Shown: in pieces, positions 17,386 through 26,980 of the stretch
Layout of the letters: each line of letters opens with the position of its first letter
Numbering within the stretch: position 1 is the first letter of the stretch
Assembly: GCA_934154805.1 (NCBI GenBank)
Contig: CAKPGM010000002.1
Location: 69,408 to 133,407 of the forward strand
From: an uncultured Clostridia bacterium
Lineage (GTDB): Bacteria > Bacillota > Clostridia > TANB77 > CAG-508
DNA length: 64,000 bases
Direction: 5' to 3'
Notes under the pieces: model-generated
Databases searched by the model: none
Told to the model about the DNA's origin: nothing
The model's input: the letters and a program-made list of their open reading frames with translations, nothing else
Made by a program: the position numbers and the translations under genes

Positions 17386-18060
17386 ATGAGAATTCGATTC
17401 AAAAAATGGGCAAGACCAGAACTAGAAGCAAGTAAATTCTATATAGATAATCCGGAAGAATATAAGGGAAAATGGAAAAGCTTATTTAACAATAATCCGA
17501 TATATGTGGAATTAGGTTGCGGAAAGGGAGGATTTATTTCTAAACTGGCTAGTCAAAATAAAAACATAAATTATATTGCAATAGATCTAGTAGATGCGAT
17601 GTTGGGACTTGCAAAAAGAAATATAGAACAAGCTTATCAAGAGCTAAAGACAGAAATTGATAATATTTATATTACAAGATACGACATTGACAGAATATTA
17701 AATATATTTGATTCTGAAGATAAAATAGAACGAATATATATAAACTTTTGTAACCCTTGGCCAAGAGGAAAGCATCATAAGAAAAGATTAACTAATACAA
17801 GACAATTAGAAAAATATAAAACTTTTTTAATAGATAATGGAAAAATCTATTTTAAAACAGATGATGATAATTTGTTTGTTGATAGCTTAGGATATTTTAA
17901 AGAAGCTGGTTTTGAATTAGAAAAAGTAACTTATGACCTAGCAAACGAAGAAAACTTTTGGCAGGACCAAGCAAACATTGAAACAGAACATGAGAATATG
18001 TTTAAAGAACAAGGAATCAAAATCAAAGCTCTTATAGCAGTAAAGAAAGGAGAAAAATAA
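17386..18060 (+). CDS. trmB: tRNA (guanine-N7-)-methyltransferase TrmB
   Basis: A 224-residue protein starting MRIRFKKWARPEL, typical for TrmB. The SAM motif is VELGCGKGGFIS, followed by INFCNPWPRGKHHKKRL, the signature PWPK/R-HHKRR loop, and IYFKTDDDNLF near the end. It methylates G46 in the variable loop of tRNAs. ATG 17386 has GGAGA 9 nt upstream; an in-frame start at 17338 lies inside the promoter's -10 region and is rejected. The stop overlaps the next start (TAATG). Confidence 0.94.
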   Translation: MRIRFKKWARPELEASKFYIDNPEEYKGKWKSLFNNNPIYVELGCGKGGFISKLASQNKNINYIAIDLVDAMLGLAKRNIEQAYQELKTEIDNIYITRYDIDRILNIFDSEDKIERIYINFCNPWPRGKHHKKRLTNTRQLEKYKTFLIDNGKIYFKTDDDNLFVDSLGYFKEAGFELEKVTYDLANEENFWQDQANIETEHENMFKEQGIKIKALIAVKKGEK

Positions 18061-18584
18061 TGTTTAATTATGAAGTAGAAAATAATGAGTACGAAAATCT
18101 TGAAGAATGTGTAAACATTGTGTATGAGCTTGCTTCAAAATACGCAATGGATGGAGTTAAAAACAATATTGGAGGACCATTTGGAGCTGGAATAATATAT
18201 AAAAAAGAAAATAACAGATATACAATATTAGTCATAGAAAGAAATACTGTTTTATATTCAAAAGATCCAACGGCACACGCTGAAGTAAATGCAATAAGAA
18301 GTGCTTGTAAACAATTAAACACAAAATCTTTAGAAAACTGTATATTAGTAACAACTGCTAAGAGTTGTCCTATGTGTTTATCAGCAGCTTGTTGGGCTAA
18401 TATAAAAACAATATATTATTCACAAAGCTATGACAGTGCAGTAGATAGCGGATTCAGAGATGAACAAATTGCAGAATATATAAAAGGCAATAATCAGATA
18501 ATAGAAGAAAAACTATTAAAAAATCCTTGTTGTGAATTTCCATTTGTAGAATGGAACAGGAAAGAAGATAAAGAGGAGTATTAA
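18060..18584 (+). CDS. Guanine/cytidine deaminase-family protein
   Basis: A 174-residue zinc deaminase. HAEVNAI (residues ~72-78) supplies the zinc His and catalytic Glu, and SCPMCLSAACWANI (about 104-117) supplies the two zinc Cys. Following residues DSGFRDEQIAEYI match guanine deaminases of the GuaD type better than tRNA adenosine deaminase. It would convert guanine to xanthine. It is coupled to trmB by a 1-nt overlap. Substrate assignment is by resemblance and could be another nucleobase. Confidence 0.8.
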   Translation: MFNYEVENNEYENLEECVNIVYELASKYAMDGVKNNIGGPFGAGIIYKKENNRYTILVIERNTVLYSKDPTAHAEVNAIRSACKQLNTKSLENCILVTTAKSCPMCLSAACWANIKTIYYSQSYDSAVDSGFRDEQIAEYIKGNNQIIEEKLLKNPCCEFPFVEWNRKEDKEEY

Positions 18585-18604
18585 TCATAGGAAGGTGATA
18601 GAAT

Positions 18605-19282
18605 ATGGAGAATGAATACATACTTATAGTTGATGACGAAGAAAGAATGAGAAAACTAATAAAAGATTTTCTAAAGCAAAAAGGATATCCTACCATTGAA
18701 GCTTCTGATGGAGAAGAAGCATTAAGAATGTTTGAAGAAAACAAAAGCAAAATAAAATTAATACTTTTAGATGTAATGATGCCAAAATTAGATGGATGGT
18801 CTGTTTTAAGACAAATAAGGCAAGAATCAAATGTACCAGTTATAATGCTAACTGCTAGAGGAGAAGAGCAGGACGAATTATTTGGTTTCGAACTTGGAGC
18901 TGATGAATATATATCAAAACCATTTAGCTTAAAAATATTAGTTGCAAGAGTTGAAGCTATATTAAAAAGACTTCAGACAGACAAAAAAGAAGTAACCGAA
19001 GTTGGTGGAATAAAAATAGATAGCCAAGGAAGAACCGTTACAGTTGATGGAAAACAAATAGACTTAAGCTTAAGAGAATATGAGTTGCTGGTTTATTTAG
19101 TGGAGAATGAAGGAATAGCATTATCTAGAGATAAGATATTAAACAATGTTTGGAATTATGATTATTATGGTGACTCTCGAACAATAGATAGCCATATAAA
19201 GAAAATAAGACATAAATTAGGAAAAAAGGGAAAATACATAGAAACTATTAGGGGTGTTGGATATAAATTTGAAATAAAATAA
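18605..19282 (+). CDS. OmpR-family response regulator
   Basis: A 225-residue protein with a receiver domain (phospho-acceptor Asp about residue 55 in LLDVMMP, acidic DDE near residues 9-11, Lys in SKPF) and a C-terminal winged helix ending TIRGVGYKFEIK. It pairs with the histidine kinase gene that follows after 16 nt. The downstream WG-repeat gene may be in the same transcript. Confidence 0.93.
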   Translation: MENEYILIVDDEERMRKLIKDFLKQKGYPTIEASDGEEALRMFEENKSKIKLILLDVMMPKLDGWSVLRQIRQESNVPVIMLTARGEEQDELFGFELGADEYISKPFSLKILVARVEAILKRLQTDKKEVTEVGGIKIDSQGRTVTVDGKQIDLSLREYELLVYLVENEGIALSRDKILNNVWNYDYYGDSRTIDSHIKKIRHKLGKKGKYIETIRGVGYKFEIK

Positions 19283-19298
19283 TAGAAGGAATGATAAA

Positions 19299-20789
19299 AT
19301 GAAAAAGATAAAAACTGTTCGTATGAAACTATTTACCACACTAAGCTTAATAACAATATTAATTTTGCTATTACTAATTATGATAAATAGTTTATTTCTT
19401 AAAACATTTTACACTGTATCAAAAATAGAGAGTGTAAAAAGCGAATATTATAAAATAAATCAGTTATATAACCAACAGGATGAACTAACATTACAAAAAA
19501 TAAAAAACGATGCTGTAGCAAATAATTTTAATATATTAATAGCTAATGAAGATTACATTTTGGTATTTTCTACAGACGAAAACTTTGAAAGCACAGTAAA
19601 ACAATACATAAATAATGCAGTTCCACTTATGAATCAAATAAAAGAAAAAACAAATATATTATTTAACAAAAATAATATATTGATTAGAAAAGTTGTTATA
19701 GATGGAAATAACAGTATATTATTAGTAGGAAAGTTAGACAATAATTATAATGTATACATAGAAATGCCAATATCTATCATAGATGAAAGTGTAAGAATTT
19801 CTAACAATTTATTATTTATAATTGGAATTATAATAATATTTATAGGTGGAATTGCAGCATTATATGTTTCTAAAAAGTTTGCAGCTCCTATATCTGAGTT
19901 AAACAACATAGCAAATAAAATGTCAAAATTAGACTTTAGCCAAAAATACAAAGGAACTGGTACTGATGATGAAATGGACGAGCTAGGTCATAGTATAAAT
20001 GTTATGTCAGACAAGTTAGAAAAAACAATAAAGCAATTAAGAAGAAGTAACTCAGAATTGGAAAGGGATATAGAAGAAAAATCAAAAATAGATGAGATGA
20101 GAAAACAGTTCATATCAGATGTATCGCATGAGTTAAAAACACCAATAGCACTAATACAAGGATATGCAGAAGGACTTATAGAGAATGTCAATGTGGATGA
20201 AGAGTCGAGAAAATACTATGCAGAAGTAATATTAGACGAATCAAACAAAATGGATAAGCTCGTAAAACAATTGTTAGAATTAATGAAACTTGAGGATGGA
20301 AAAAGAGAATTTGATAATAACAAATTTAACATTTGCGAGCTAATTCAAGAAGTTATAAGAAAATGCAATGTAATGCTAGAAGAACACAATATAACAGATA
20401 TCAAATTTAATCCAAATAAAAAAGTATATGTATATGCAGACGAGTTCTATATAGAACAAGTATTTACTAATTATTTTACAAATGCAATTAAGCATACAAA
20501 AGAAGTAAATGGAGAAAAATACATAGAGATAAAAATAGAAGACAAAAAAGATAAAGCAAGAATATCAGTATTCAACACAGGAGATATTATACCGGAGGAG
20601 AAGATTGATAAGATATGGGGAAGATTCTACAAAGCAGACGAATCTAGAAATAGATCTGATGGAGGAAGCGGAATAGGACTAGCTTTGGTAAAAGCGATTA
20701 TGAACAACATGGATTCTAATTATGGAGCTGTTAATGAAGAAACAGGAGTAAGGTTCTATTTTGATATAGCTAAAGATAAAGAAGAATAA
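19299..20789 (+). CDS. Sensor histidine kinase
   Basis: A 496-residue membrane kinase. Two membrane segments (about residues 12-32 and 168-190) flank a ~135-residue extracytoplasmic sensor. Then come a HAMP domain, a HisKA domain with SHELKTPIALIQGYAEGL (His near residue 276), and an ATPase domain with NAIKH, GDIIPEEKIDKIWGRFYK and GSGIGLALVKAI. It phosphorylates the regulator encoded upstream. The signal is unknown. The architecture resembles cell-envelope stress kinases. Confidence 0.92.
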   Translation: MKKIKTVRMKLFTTLSLITILILLLLIMINSLFLKTFYTVSKIESVKSEYYKINQLYNQQDELTLQKIKNDAVANNFNILIANEDYILVFSTDENFESTVKQYINNAVPLMNQIKEKTNILFNKNNILIRKVVIDGNNSILLVGKLDNNYNVYIEMPISIIDESVRISNNLLFIIGIIIIFIGGIAALYVSKKFAAPISELNNIANKMSKLDFSQKYKGTGTDDEMDELGHSINVMSDKLEKTIKQLRRSNSELERDIEEKSKIDEMRKQFISDVSHELKTPIALIQGYAEGLIENVNVDEESRKYYAEVILDESNKMDKLVKQLLELMKLEDGKREFDNNKFNICELIQEVIRKCNVMLEEHNITDIKFNPNKKVYVYADEFYIEQVFTNYFTNAIKHTKEVNGEKYIEIKIEDKKDKARISVFNTGDIIPEEKIDKIWGRFYKADESRNRSDGGSGIGLALVKAIMNNMDSNYGAVNEETGVRFYFDIAKDKEE

Positions 20790-20824
20790 TGTTTATGACT
20801 TAAGAGAAAGGAATGAAATAAAAA

Positions 20825-22627
20825 ATGAATAATCAAGATGATTTAAGAAAAACTGTAAGAAACAGTACTGGAAAGAAAAAGAAAAAAAATAATAGACCAA
20901 TAATAATGTTGGCACTAATACTAATAATAGCAATTGCTGTTATAATAAACAATGCTAAAAAGAGTGAAAAAGTATCAGTACAAGAAATAACAAATTACAA
21001 TTATTTTGTAATAACAACAAATGAAAATAAATCAGGAGTCATAAACAAGGAAGGAAAAATAATAATAAATCCGGAATATGATTCTATACAAATACCAAAT
21101 CCGGAAAAGCCTGTATTTATATGCTTGTATGACTATAATAGCGAAAAAAGAGAGTATTCTTCAAAAGTATTAAATGAAAAATCAGAAGAAATATTAAAAA
21201 AGTATGATAAAGTACAAGCAATAGCAAACAACAACACATCAGTAAATAATGCTTATCAGACTACAGTACTAAAATATAAAAATGATGATAAATATGGCTT
21301 AATAAAAATTAACGGTAAAAAATTAACTTCTGCAATATATGACGAAATAGAAACTCTAGAATATAAAGATGGAGTTTTGAAAGTAAAGCAGGGAGATAAA
21401 TACGGAATTGTTGACTTAAATGGCAAAGAGATAATAAAAGCAGAATATAATTCTATTGTTGCAGATGGTTACTATGACAAAGAAACAAAATATGAAAAGG
21501 CAGGATACATTGTAAACATAAAAACAGATGAAGGATATAGATATGGATATATAAATAGCAAAGGCAAACAAACATTAGACACAACATATACTAATCTAAA
21601 AAGAGCTACCGATATGGGAGACTCTGCAATTTATATGATTAATTATAAAAATGGAAAAGCAGGAATATTAAAAGATTCTCAAACAATTATAAAAAATGAT
21701 TATGAAGATATAGAAATTGATGCAGAAAATCAAATAGCATCTGTACAAAAAAATGGTAAAAAAGGTGTATATGATTTATTAGGTAATATGATTTTGCCAA
21801 TACAATATGACGATATAATTTTTGCAGGAAAATGTATTAACGCATCTAAAGATGGAAAGGTACTTGTATTTGACTTAGCAGGAGTAATACAAAGCGAAAG
21901 CCCTTATAGAAGCATAACAAAAGTTGCTAATGGAAAGTATAGTATTACAATAAATAGAGATAATCAATATGGAGTAATAGACAATAATAAAGTAGAAATA
22001 ATAGGAAATAAATATTCATATATTGAATACGCATTTGATAATTATTTCGTGGTATCTAAGAATGGAATGTCTGGATTATTGAATTCGGAATCTAAAGAAA
22101 TAATACAAATTAATAAAAATGTAGTACAAAATATAAAAGGTACTCAAATAATACAAACAATAGACTCAAAAGCAAAAATAACAGAATTGTATAACAAAGA
22201 TATGCAGAAAGTAGCAACACAATCAGATGCAAGAATTTATATAAAAGACAACTATATAGAATTAGTATCAAAAGATAATATAGAATATTTTGATTTTGAC
22301 GGAAACAAAAAGGATGCAAAAGACTTATTCGATAATAAAATATATGCAAAAGAACAAAATGGAAAATGGGGCTATGTAGATAGAAACGGAAATACAGTTG
22401 TAGACTTTAAATATGATATGGCAACAAATTTAAATAAATATGGTTATGGAGCAATAAGATTAAATGACAAATGGGGAGCAATAGACTCGAATGGAAATAT
22501 AATAAAAGAACCAATTTATGAACTTTCAGATTATGAGCCAAATTTCATAGGAGAGTATTATGAGGTAAACAATATATATCAAATGTCATATTTTTCAAAT
22601 GAAACAAAAATAAAACAAGGAGAGTAG
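20825..22627 (+). CDS. Membrane-anchored WG-repeat protein
   Basis: A 600-residue protein with a basic N-terminus, one membrane segment (about residues 25-43) and then repeats of the form KYGLIKINGKKLTSAIYDEIETL, KYGIVDLNGKEIIKAEYNSI, KWGYVDRNGNTVVDFKYD, KWGAIDSNGNIIKEPIYE. These are WG repeats, which form a beta-propeller-like extracellular domain. About 9-10 units are visible, some degenerate. Its role is unknown. Position after a two-component pair suggests it is a sensor accessory or a target. Confidence 0.8.
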   Translation: MNNQDDLRKTVRNSTGKKKKKNNRPIIMLALILIIAIAVIINNAKKSEKVSVQEITNYNYFVITTNENKSGVINKEGKIIINPEYDSIQIPNPEKPVFICLYDYNSEKREYSSKVLNEKSEEILKKYDKVQAIANNNTSVNNAYQTTVLKYKNDDKYGLIKINGKKLTSAIYDEIETLEYKDGVLKVKQGDKYGIVDLNGKEIIKAEYNSIVADGYYDKETKYEKAGYIVNIKTDEGYRYGYINSKGKQTLDTTYTNLKRATDMGDSAIYMINYKNGKAGILKDSQTIIKNDYEDIEIDAENQIASVQKNGKKGVYDLLGNMILPIQYDDIIFAGKCINASKDGKVLVFDLAGVIQSESPYRSITKVANGKYSITINRDNQYGVIDNNKVEIIGNKYSYIEYAFDNYFVVSKNGMSGLLNSESKEIIQINKNVVQNIKGTQIIQTIDSKAKITELYNKDMQKVATQSDARIYIKDNYIELVSKDNIEYFDFDGNKKDAKDLFDNKIYAKEQNGKWGYVDRNGNTVVDFKYDMATNLNKYGYGAIRLNDKWGAIDSNGNIIKEPIYELSDYEPNFIGEYYEVNNIYQMSYFSNETKIKQGE

Positions 22628-22629
22628 AA

Positions 22630-23901
22630 ATGGAATTGGCAGAAAATAAAGTACTAGGATTAGTGAACAAATGTGAAGAAGATGTGGAAGAACAGTTTAA
22701 AGAAGCGGAAAAAGTGTGCGAATACAATAGCAATAAGGTATTAAAGGCATTTCAAGACAATGGAATATCAGAAGTAGATTTTGGAAGTACAACAGGATAT
22801 GGATATGGAGATATAGGAAGAGAAAAAATAGAAAAAGTATTTGCACAAGTTCTAGGAGCAGAAGATTGCTTAGTAAGAACACAATTTATATCTGGTACAC
22901 ACGCACTTACAGTTGCATTGTTTGCATTCTTAAGACCAGGAGACACAATGCTTAGTATAAATGGTAAGCCATATGATACGCTAGACGAAGTAATAGGAAT
23001 AACAGAAAATAAAAGCTCATTAAAATCTTTTGGTGTAAATTATGAGCAAATTGAATTAATAGACAACGACTTTGATTATGAAAAAATACAAAAAAGATTA
23101 CAAGAGTCAAAAGTAAAATTAATAGAGATTCAAAGATCAAAAGGTTATGCGATAAGAGAAAGCATAACACTTGATAAAGTGGAAAGAGTAATCAAAGCAA
23201 TAAGAGAAATAGACCAAGAAGTAATAATTATGATAGACAACTGCTATTGCGAATTTGTAGGAACGAGAGAACCTTTAGAAGTGGGGGCAGATGTAATAGT
23301 AGGCTCATTAATTAAGAATTTAGGTGGAGGAATGGCTCCAAACGGAGCATACATAGCAGGAAGAAAAGATTTAGTAGAACTTGCTGCAGAAAGATTAACA
23401 GTACCAGGAGAAGGAAGAGAAGTAGGTCCAACCCTTGGTATAAATAGAAAGTTTTTATTAGGGTTATTTCTAGCACCATCTGTAGTAAAATCTAGTATAA
23501 AAACAGCAATATTAACAAGCAAAGTGTTAGAAAAATTGGGATATGAAGTTATGCCAAGATATGATGAAAAAAGAACTGATATTGTACAAACAATAAAATT
23601 TGGTGACAGAGAAAAATTAATATTATATTGTCAAGGAATCCAAAAAGGTTCACCAATAGATTCAAATGTAGTAGCAGAACCAAGTGATATGCCTGGATAT
23701 GATGATCAAGTTATAATGGCATCAGGAAGCTTTACACAAGGATCATCAATAGAGCTGTCTTGTGACGCACCTTTAAGAGAACCATATGTTGCATTCCAAC
23801 AAGGAGCATTAACATATGAATATGGAAAATTAGGATTAATACAAGCGTTAACTTATTGTATAAAAAAAGATGAAAATTTTTTATATAGCAAATATATGTA
23901 A
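22630..23901 (+). CDS. PLP-dependent lyase of the 'aluminium resistance' family
   Basis: A 423-residue PLP enzyme of the Cys/Met metabolism fold. The start region GSTTGYGYGDIGREKIEKVFA, the cofactor-binding QFISGTHALTVALFAFLRPGD and the probable Schiff-base lysine in SLIKNLGGGMAPNGAYIAG (about residue 227) are those of the family often labelled aluminium resistance protein or methionine gamma-lyase-like. It probably cleaves a C-S bond in a cysteine-derived substrate. It starts 2 nt after the WG-repeat gene, so the two are translationally linked. Confidence 0.85.
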   Translation: MELAENKVLGLVNKCEEDVEEQFKEAEKVCEYNSNKVLKAFQDNGISEVDFGSTTGYGYGDIGREKIEKVFAQVLGAEDCLVRTQFISGTHALTVALFAFLRPGDTMLSINGKPYDTLDEVIGITENKSSLKSFGVNYEQIELIDNDFDYEKIQKRLQESKVKLIEIQRSKGYAIRESITLDKVERVIKAIREIDQEVIIMIDNCYCEFVGTREPLEVGADVIVGSLIKNLGGGMAPNGAYIAGRKDLVELAAERLTVPGEGREVGPTLGINRKFLLGLFLAPSVVKSSIKTAILTSKVLEKLGYEVMPRYDEKRTDIVQTIKFGDREKLILYCQGIQKGSPIDSNVVAEPSDMPGYDDQVIMASGSFTQGSSIELSCDAPLREPYVAFQQGALTYEYGKLGLIQALTYCIKKDENFLYSKYM

Positions 23902-23918
23902 TAGAAAAGGAGAGAGCA

Positions 23919-25187
23919 GTGAAAATTGCAGTAATAGGTGGAGGGCCAGCCGGAATGATGGCAGCTATATCTGCTAGCCAAAATCAAAATGAAGTATATC
24001 TTTTAGAAAAAAATAGCAAATTAGGCAAAAAGTTACTAATAACAGGAAAAGGCAGATGCAACATTACAAGTGGCCTAGACATTAGTGAATTTATAGCCAA
24101 CATTCCGGGCAATGGAAGCTTTTTATATAGCGCATTTAATAATTACACAAATCAAGATATAATCGAATTTCTAAAAAGAAATGGAGTATCTGTAAAAGAA
24201 GAAAGAGGAAACAGAATATTTCCAACATCAGATAAATCAATAGATGTATTAAATGCTTTTACAAAAGAGCTAAACAAAAAACAGGTAAAAATAAAGTTTG
24301 ATACAAAAGTAACAGGAATAGAAACAGAAAACAACAAAGTAAAAGCTGTTATATATATGGACAAAAATAATGAGAGCAAAAAGCTACTAGTAGATAAAGT
24401 AATTCTTGCAACAGGTGGAAAAACATATTCTGCAACTGGTTCTACAGGAGATGGATATGAGATAGCAAAAAAACTAGGACATACAGTTACATCAATAAAG
24501 CCATCATTAGTTCCATTGACAGCTACAGGAGAATCACTTAATATTTGCAAAGAACTACAAGGATTAAGTCTAAAAAATGTATCAATAAAATTGGTAAATA
24601 CCGAAAACAAAAAGACAATATATGAAGACTTTGGAGAAATGTTATTTACACATTTTGGAGTATCGGGTCCAATAATATTAAGCTCATCAGCACACTTATT
24701 ACGATATAAAAATGTAGACAACTTGTTAGCTCAAAATAAAATACAATTACAAATAGACCTGAAACCGGCACTATCACTAGAAAAACTGGACCTAAGATTA
24801 CAAAGAGATTTTGCACAAGAAAAAAACAAAGAGTTTAAAAACAGTTTGAACAATTTATTACCACAAAAATTAATAGCAATCATTGTTAAATTGTCAGAAA
24901 TAAAATCAAATAAACAAGTAAATGAAATAACAAAAGAAGAAAGATTAAAACTTGCAAGTTTATTAAAAGAATTAAAAATAAACATATCTGGATTTAGACC
25001 TCTAGATGAGGGAATAGTAACATCAGGAGGAATAAACATAAAAGAAATAAATCCAAAAACAATGGAATCAAAAATAATAGAAGGATTATATTTTGCAGGA
25101 GAAATAATAGACGTTGATGCTTACACGGGAGGATTTAATTTGCAAATAGCATATTCAACAGGTTATACTGCAGGAAATAATGTGTAA
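23919..25187 (+). CDS. HI0933/BaiN-family flavoprotein
   Basis: A 422-residue FAD protein starting at GTG. It has AVIGGGPAGMMAA at the N-terminus, GKGRCNITS (diagnostic of the family), VILATGGKTYSATGSTGDGYEIAKKLGH, and the C-terminal VTSGGINIKEINPKTMESK then YFAGEIIDVDAYTGGFNLQIAYSTG. Members are NAD(P)/FAD-dependent reductases of poorly defined substrate; one is linked to bile acid metabolism. The gene is 17 nt after the PLP lyase. Confidence 0.9.
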   Translation: MKIAVIGGGPAGMMAAISASQNQNEVYLLEKNSKLGKKLLITGKGRCNITSGLDISEFIANIPGNGSFLYSAFNNYTNQDIIEFLKRNGVSVKEERGNRIFPTSDKSIDVLNAFTKELNKKQVKIKFDTKVTGIETENNKVKAVIYMDKNNESKKLLVDKVILATGGKTYSATGSTGDGYEIAKKLGHTVTSIKPSLVPLTATGESLNICKELQGLSLKNVSIKLVNTENKKTIYEDFGEMLFTHFGVSGPIILSSSAHLLRYKNVDNLLAQNKIQLQIDLKPALSLEKLDLRLQRDFAQEKNKEFKNSLNNLLPQKLIAIIVKLSEIKSNKQVNEITKEERLKLASLLKELKINISGFRPLDEGIVTSGGINIKEINPKTMESKIIEGLYFAGEIIDVDAYTGGFNLQIAYSTGYTAGNNV

Positions 25188-25193
25188 ATAATT

Positions 25194-25844
25194 ATGAAAG
25201 ATATAGTATTTAATACAATAGAAAAAGAAAATTCTGCTGAAATAGTAGAAAAGAAATCTAGATTTATTGCTAATATTTACAATGTTGAAAGTAAAGAAGA
25301 AGCAGAAGAAAAAATTAAACAAATAAAAAAGAAATATTATGATGCAAAACACCACTGTTTTGCATTTAGTATTATAGAAGAAAATGAAATTGCACAAAAA
25401 AGTAGTGATGATGGAGAGCCATCAGGAACAGCAGGAGCACCAATATTAAACATTATAAAAAGCAATAATTTACAGAATGTGTTAATAGTTGTTACCAGAT
25501 ACTTTGGAGGAATCCTTTTAGGAACAGGAGGATTGACCAGAGCTTATTCGGAATCTGCTGGAAAAGTAGTAGAACAATCTGAATTAATACAAAAAGAACC
25601 AGGAATGGAAGTGAATTTAGCAATAGACTATAATGACAACGAAAAATTCAAATATTATTGTCAAAAAAACAATGTTAACATAATTAAAATAGAGTATGCT
25701 GAAAATATATTATATAAAATAGAATTAAATGAAAAAGAATATAAAAAAATAGAAGAAAAAAATAAAACGAATAATAGACAATTAGATTTTAATATAATAA
25801 GTATTGAACTAAAATGTCGAAAATATGTGAAAAAAGTAGTATGA
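25194..25844 (+). CDS. YigZ/IMPACT-family protein
   Basis: A 216-residue protein with KSRFIANIYNVESKEEAEEKI, HHCFAF, and the family signature SSDDGEPSGTAGAPIL, followed by VTRYFGGILLGTGGLTRAYS. The second domain is the DUF1949-like alpha/beta unit. YigZ proteins are related to the eukaryotic translation regulator IMPACT; their bacterial role is unclear. ATG is 6 nt after the upstream stop. Confidence 0.9.
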   Translation: MKDIVFNTIEKENSAEIVEKKSRFIANIYNVESKEEAEEKIKQIKKKYYDAKHHCFAFSIIEENEIAQKSSDDGEPSGTAGAPILNIIKSNNLQNVLIVVTRYFGGILLGTGGLTRAYSESAGKVVEQSELIQKEPGMEVNLAIDYNDNEKFKYYCQKNNVNIIKIEYAENILYKIELNEKEYKKIEEKNKTNNRQLDFNIISIELKCRKYVKKVV

Positions 25845-25880
25845 TGTATGATGAAAAATTGGAAAAGTTTCCCAAATCTA

Positions 25881-25909
25881 TTGCAAAAGTAAATAAAACC
25901 ATATATAAT
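25881..25909 (+). promoter_or_regulatory. Promoter of spo0A
   Basis: TTGCAA at 25881-25886, 17-bp spacer, TATAAT at 25904-25909, about 50 nt before the GTG start of spo0A. Confidence 0.65.
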
Positions 25910-25959
25910 ATGAATTGTAAAAAATTTACAGTAGTATTAAGTATAGGGGGAACGAAAGA

Positions 25960-26775
25960 GTGAAAGAAAAGATCACAGTTTTAATCTCAGACGATAATGT
26001 GGAGTTTGCAAATACGTTATCAAGTTACTTAGAAAAAGATGAGGAGATAGTAATAATCGGAAGAGCGAAAGATGGAGAAGAAGCTCTAGAGATGATTAAT
26101 GCAATGAGACCAGATATTGTTTTACTAGATGTTATTATGCCACATCTAGATGGACTAGGAGTATTAGAAAGATTAAATACAATGAACCTAGATCGTCGTC
26201 CAATTTGTATAATGCTTTCAGCAGTGGGACAGGACAAAATAACCCAAAAAGCAATATCATTAGGAGCACAATATTATGTTGTAAAACCTTTTGATATAGA
26301 AGTACTAATACAAAGAATAAAAGAAATAAAATATTATCTACCAAAAGAAAGAGCAACATACATTATAAGAGAACCAAAGACACAATATATTGATATACCA
26401 AAACAAGAAATGAAAAATGAAGATAGCCTAGAAGCATTAGTAACTAATGTTATTCACGAGGTAGGTGTGCCAGCACACATCAAAGGTTATCAATATTTAA
26501 GAGAGGCTATAATGTTGGTAGTAAATGACATAGATATTATTAATCAAATAACCAAACAGTTATATCCAGAAATTGCAGAAAAATATCATACAACACCAAG
26601 TCGTGTAGAACGTGCAATTCGTCACGCAATAGAAGTTGCATGGGGAAGAGGAGAAACTGCTGCAGTAGAAAACATATTTGGTTATACTGTTTCTGCTAGC
26701 AAAGGCAAACCAACAAACAGTGAATTTATAGCAATGATAGCTGACAAATTAAGATTAGAAATAAAAACTGCATAA
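25960..26775 (+). CDS. spo0A: Sporulation master regulator Spo0A
   Basis: A 271-residue protein starting at GTG after AGGGGG. It has a receiver domain with phospho-acceptor Asp about residue 57 in LLDVIMPHLDG, and the Spo0A DNA-binding domain: VTNVIHEVGVPAHIKGYQYLREAI, the recognition region YHTTPSRVERAIRHAIEVAWGRG, and the C-terminal PTNSEFIAMIADKLRLE. Phosphorylated Spo0A starts sporulation and represses growth-phase genes. In most spore formers spoIVB lies just upstream; here a yigZ-family gene does. Confidence 0.97.
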   Translation: MKEKITVLISDDNVEFANTLSSYLEKDEEIVIIGRAKDGEEALEMINAMRPDIVLLDVIMPHLDGLGVLERLNTMNLDRRPICIMLSAVGQDKITQKAISLGAQYYVVKPFDIEVLIQRIKEIKYYLPKERATYIIREPKTQYIDIPKQEMKNEDSLEALVTNVIHEVGVPAHIKGYQYLREAIMLVVNDIDIINQITKQLYPEIAEKYHTTPSRVERAIRHAIEVAWGRGETAAVENIFGYTVSASKGKPTNSEFIAMIADKLRLEIKTA

Positions 26776-26781
26776 AAAAAT

Positions 26782-26806
26782 ACCTCACAAGCAAAACTTG
26801 TGAGGT
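26782..26806 (+). terminator. Terminator of spo0A
   Basis: A perfect 10-bp stem ACCTCACAAG/CTTGTGAGGT with a CAAAA loop. The T-rich tail is short. Confidence 0.75.
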
Positions 26807-26855
26807 GATTTATGTATATGATAAAGTAATATTTATATTGCAAAAGCTCGAAAAA

Positions 26856-26862
26856 TGTCGAA
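26856..26862 (+). promoter_or_regulatory. Possible Spo0A box
   Basis: TGTCGAA, the core of the Spo0A binding site, lies 30 bp upstream of the -35 box of the putative toxin promoter, next to a related CTCGAAA. Such a heptamer also occurs by chance several times in this window. Confidence 0.35.
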
Positions 26863-26891
26863 AAGTTGCAAAAATAAATTTGTTTAATTAC

Positions 26892-26920
26892 TAGACAAAT
26901 AAGTTAAAATATACTATACT
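26892..26920 (+). promoter_or_regulatory. Promoter of putative toxin mRNA
   Basis: TAGACA at 26892-26897, 17-bp spacer, TATACT at 26915-26920. Transcription should begin near 26927-26929, at the left arm of the inverted repeat. Confidence 0.65.
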
Positions 26921-26926
26921 GGAAAT

Positions 26927-26959
26927 ATAGAAAATGAGAATAAGCAGATGTGGTTTGCC
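26927..26959 (+). repeat. Left arm of mirrored leader repeat
   Basis: ATAGAAAATGAGAA (26927-26940), 10 nt, TGGTTTGCC (26951-26959). The same two blocks with the same 10-nt gap occur inverted at 27164-27196. Each arm starts near the transcription start predicted for its own promoter. Confidence 0.8.
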
Positions 26960-26980
26960 TCCAACAAGGAGGTGAGGCTT

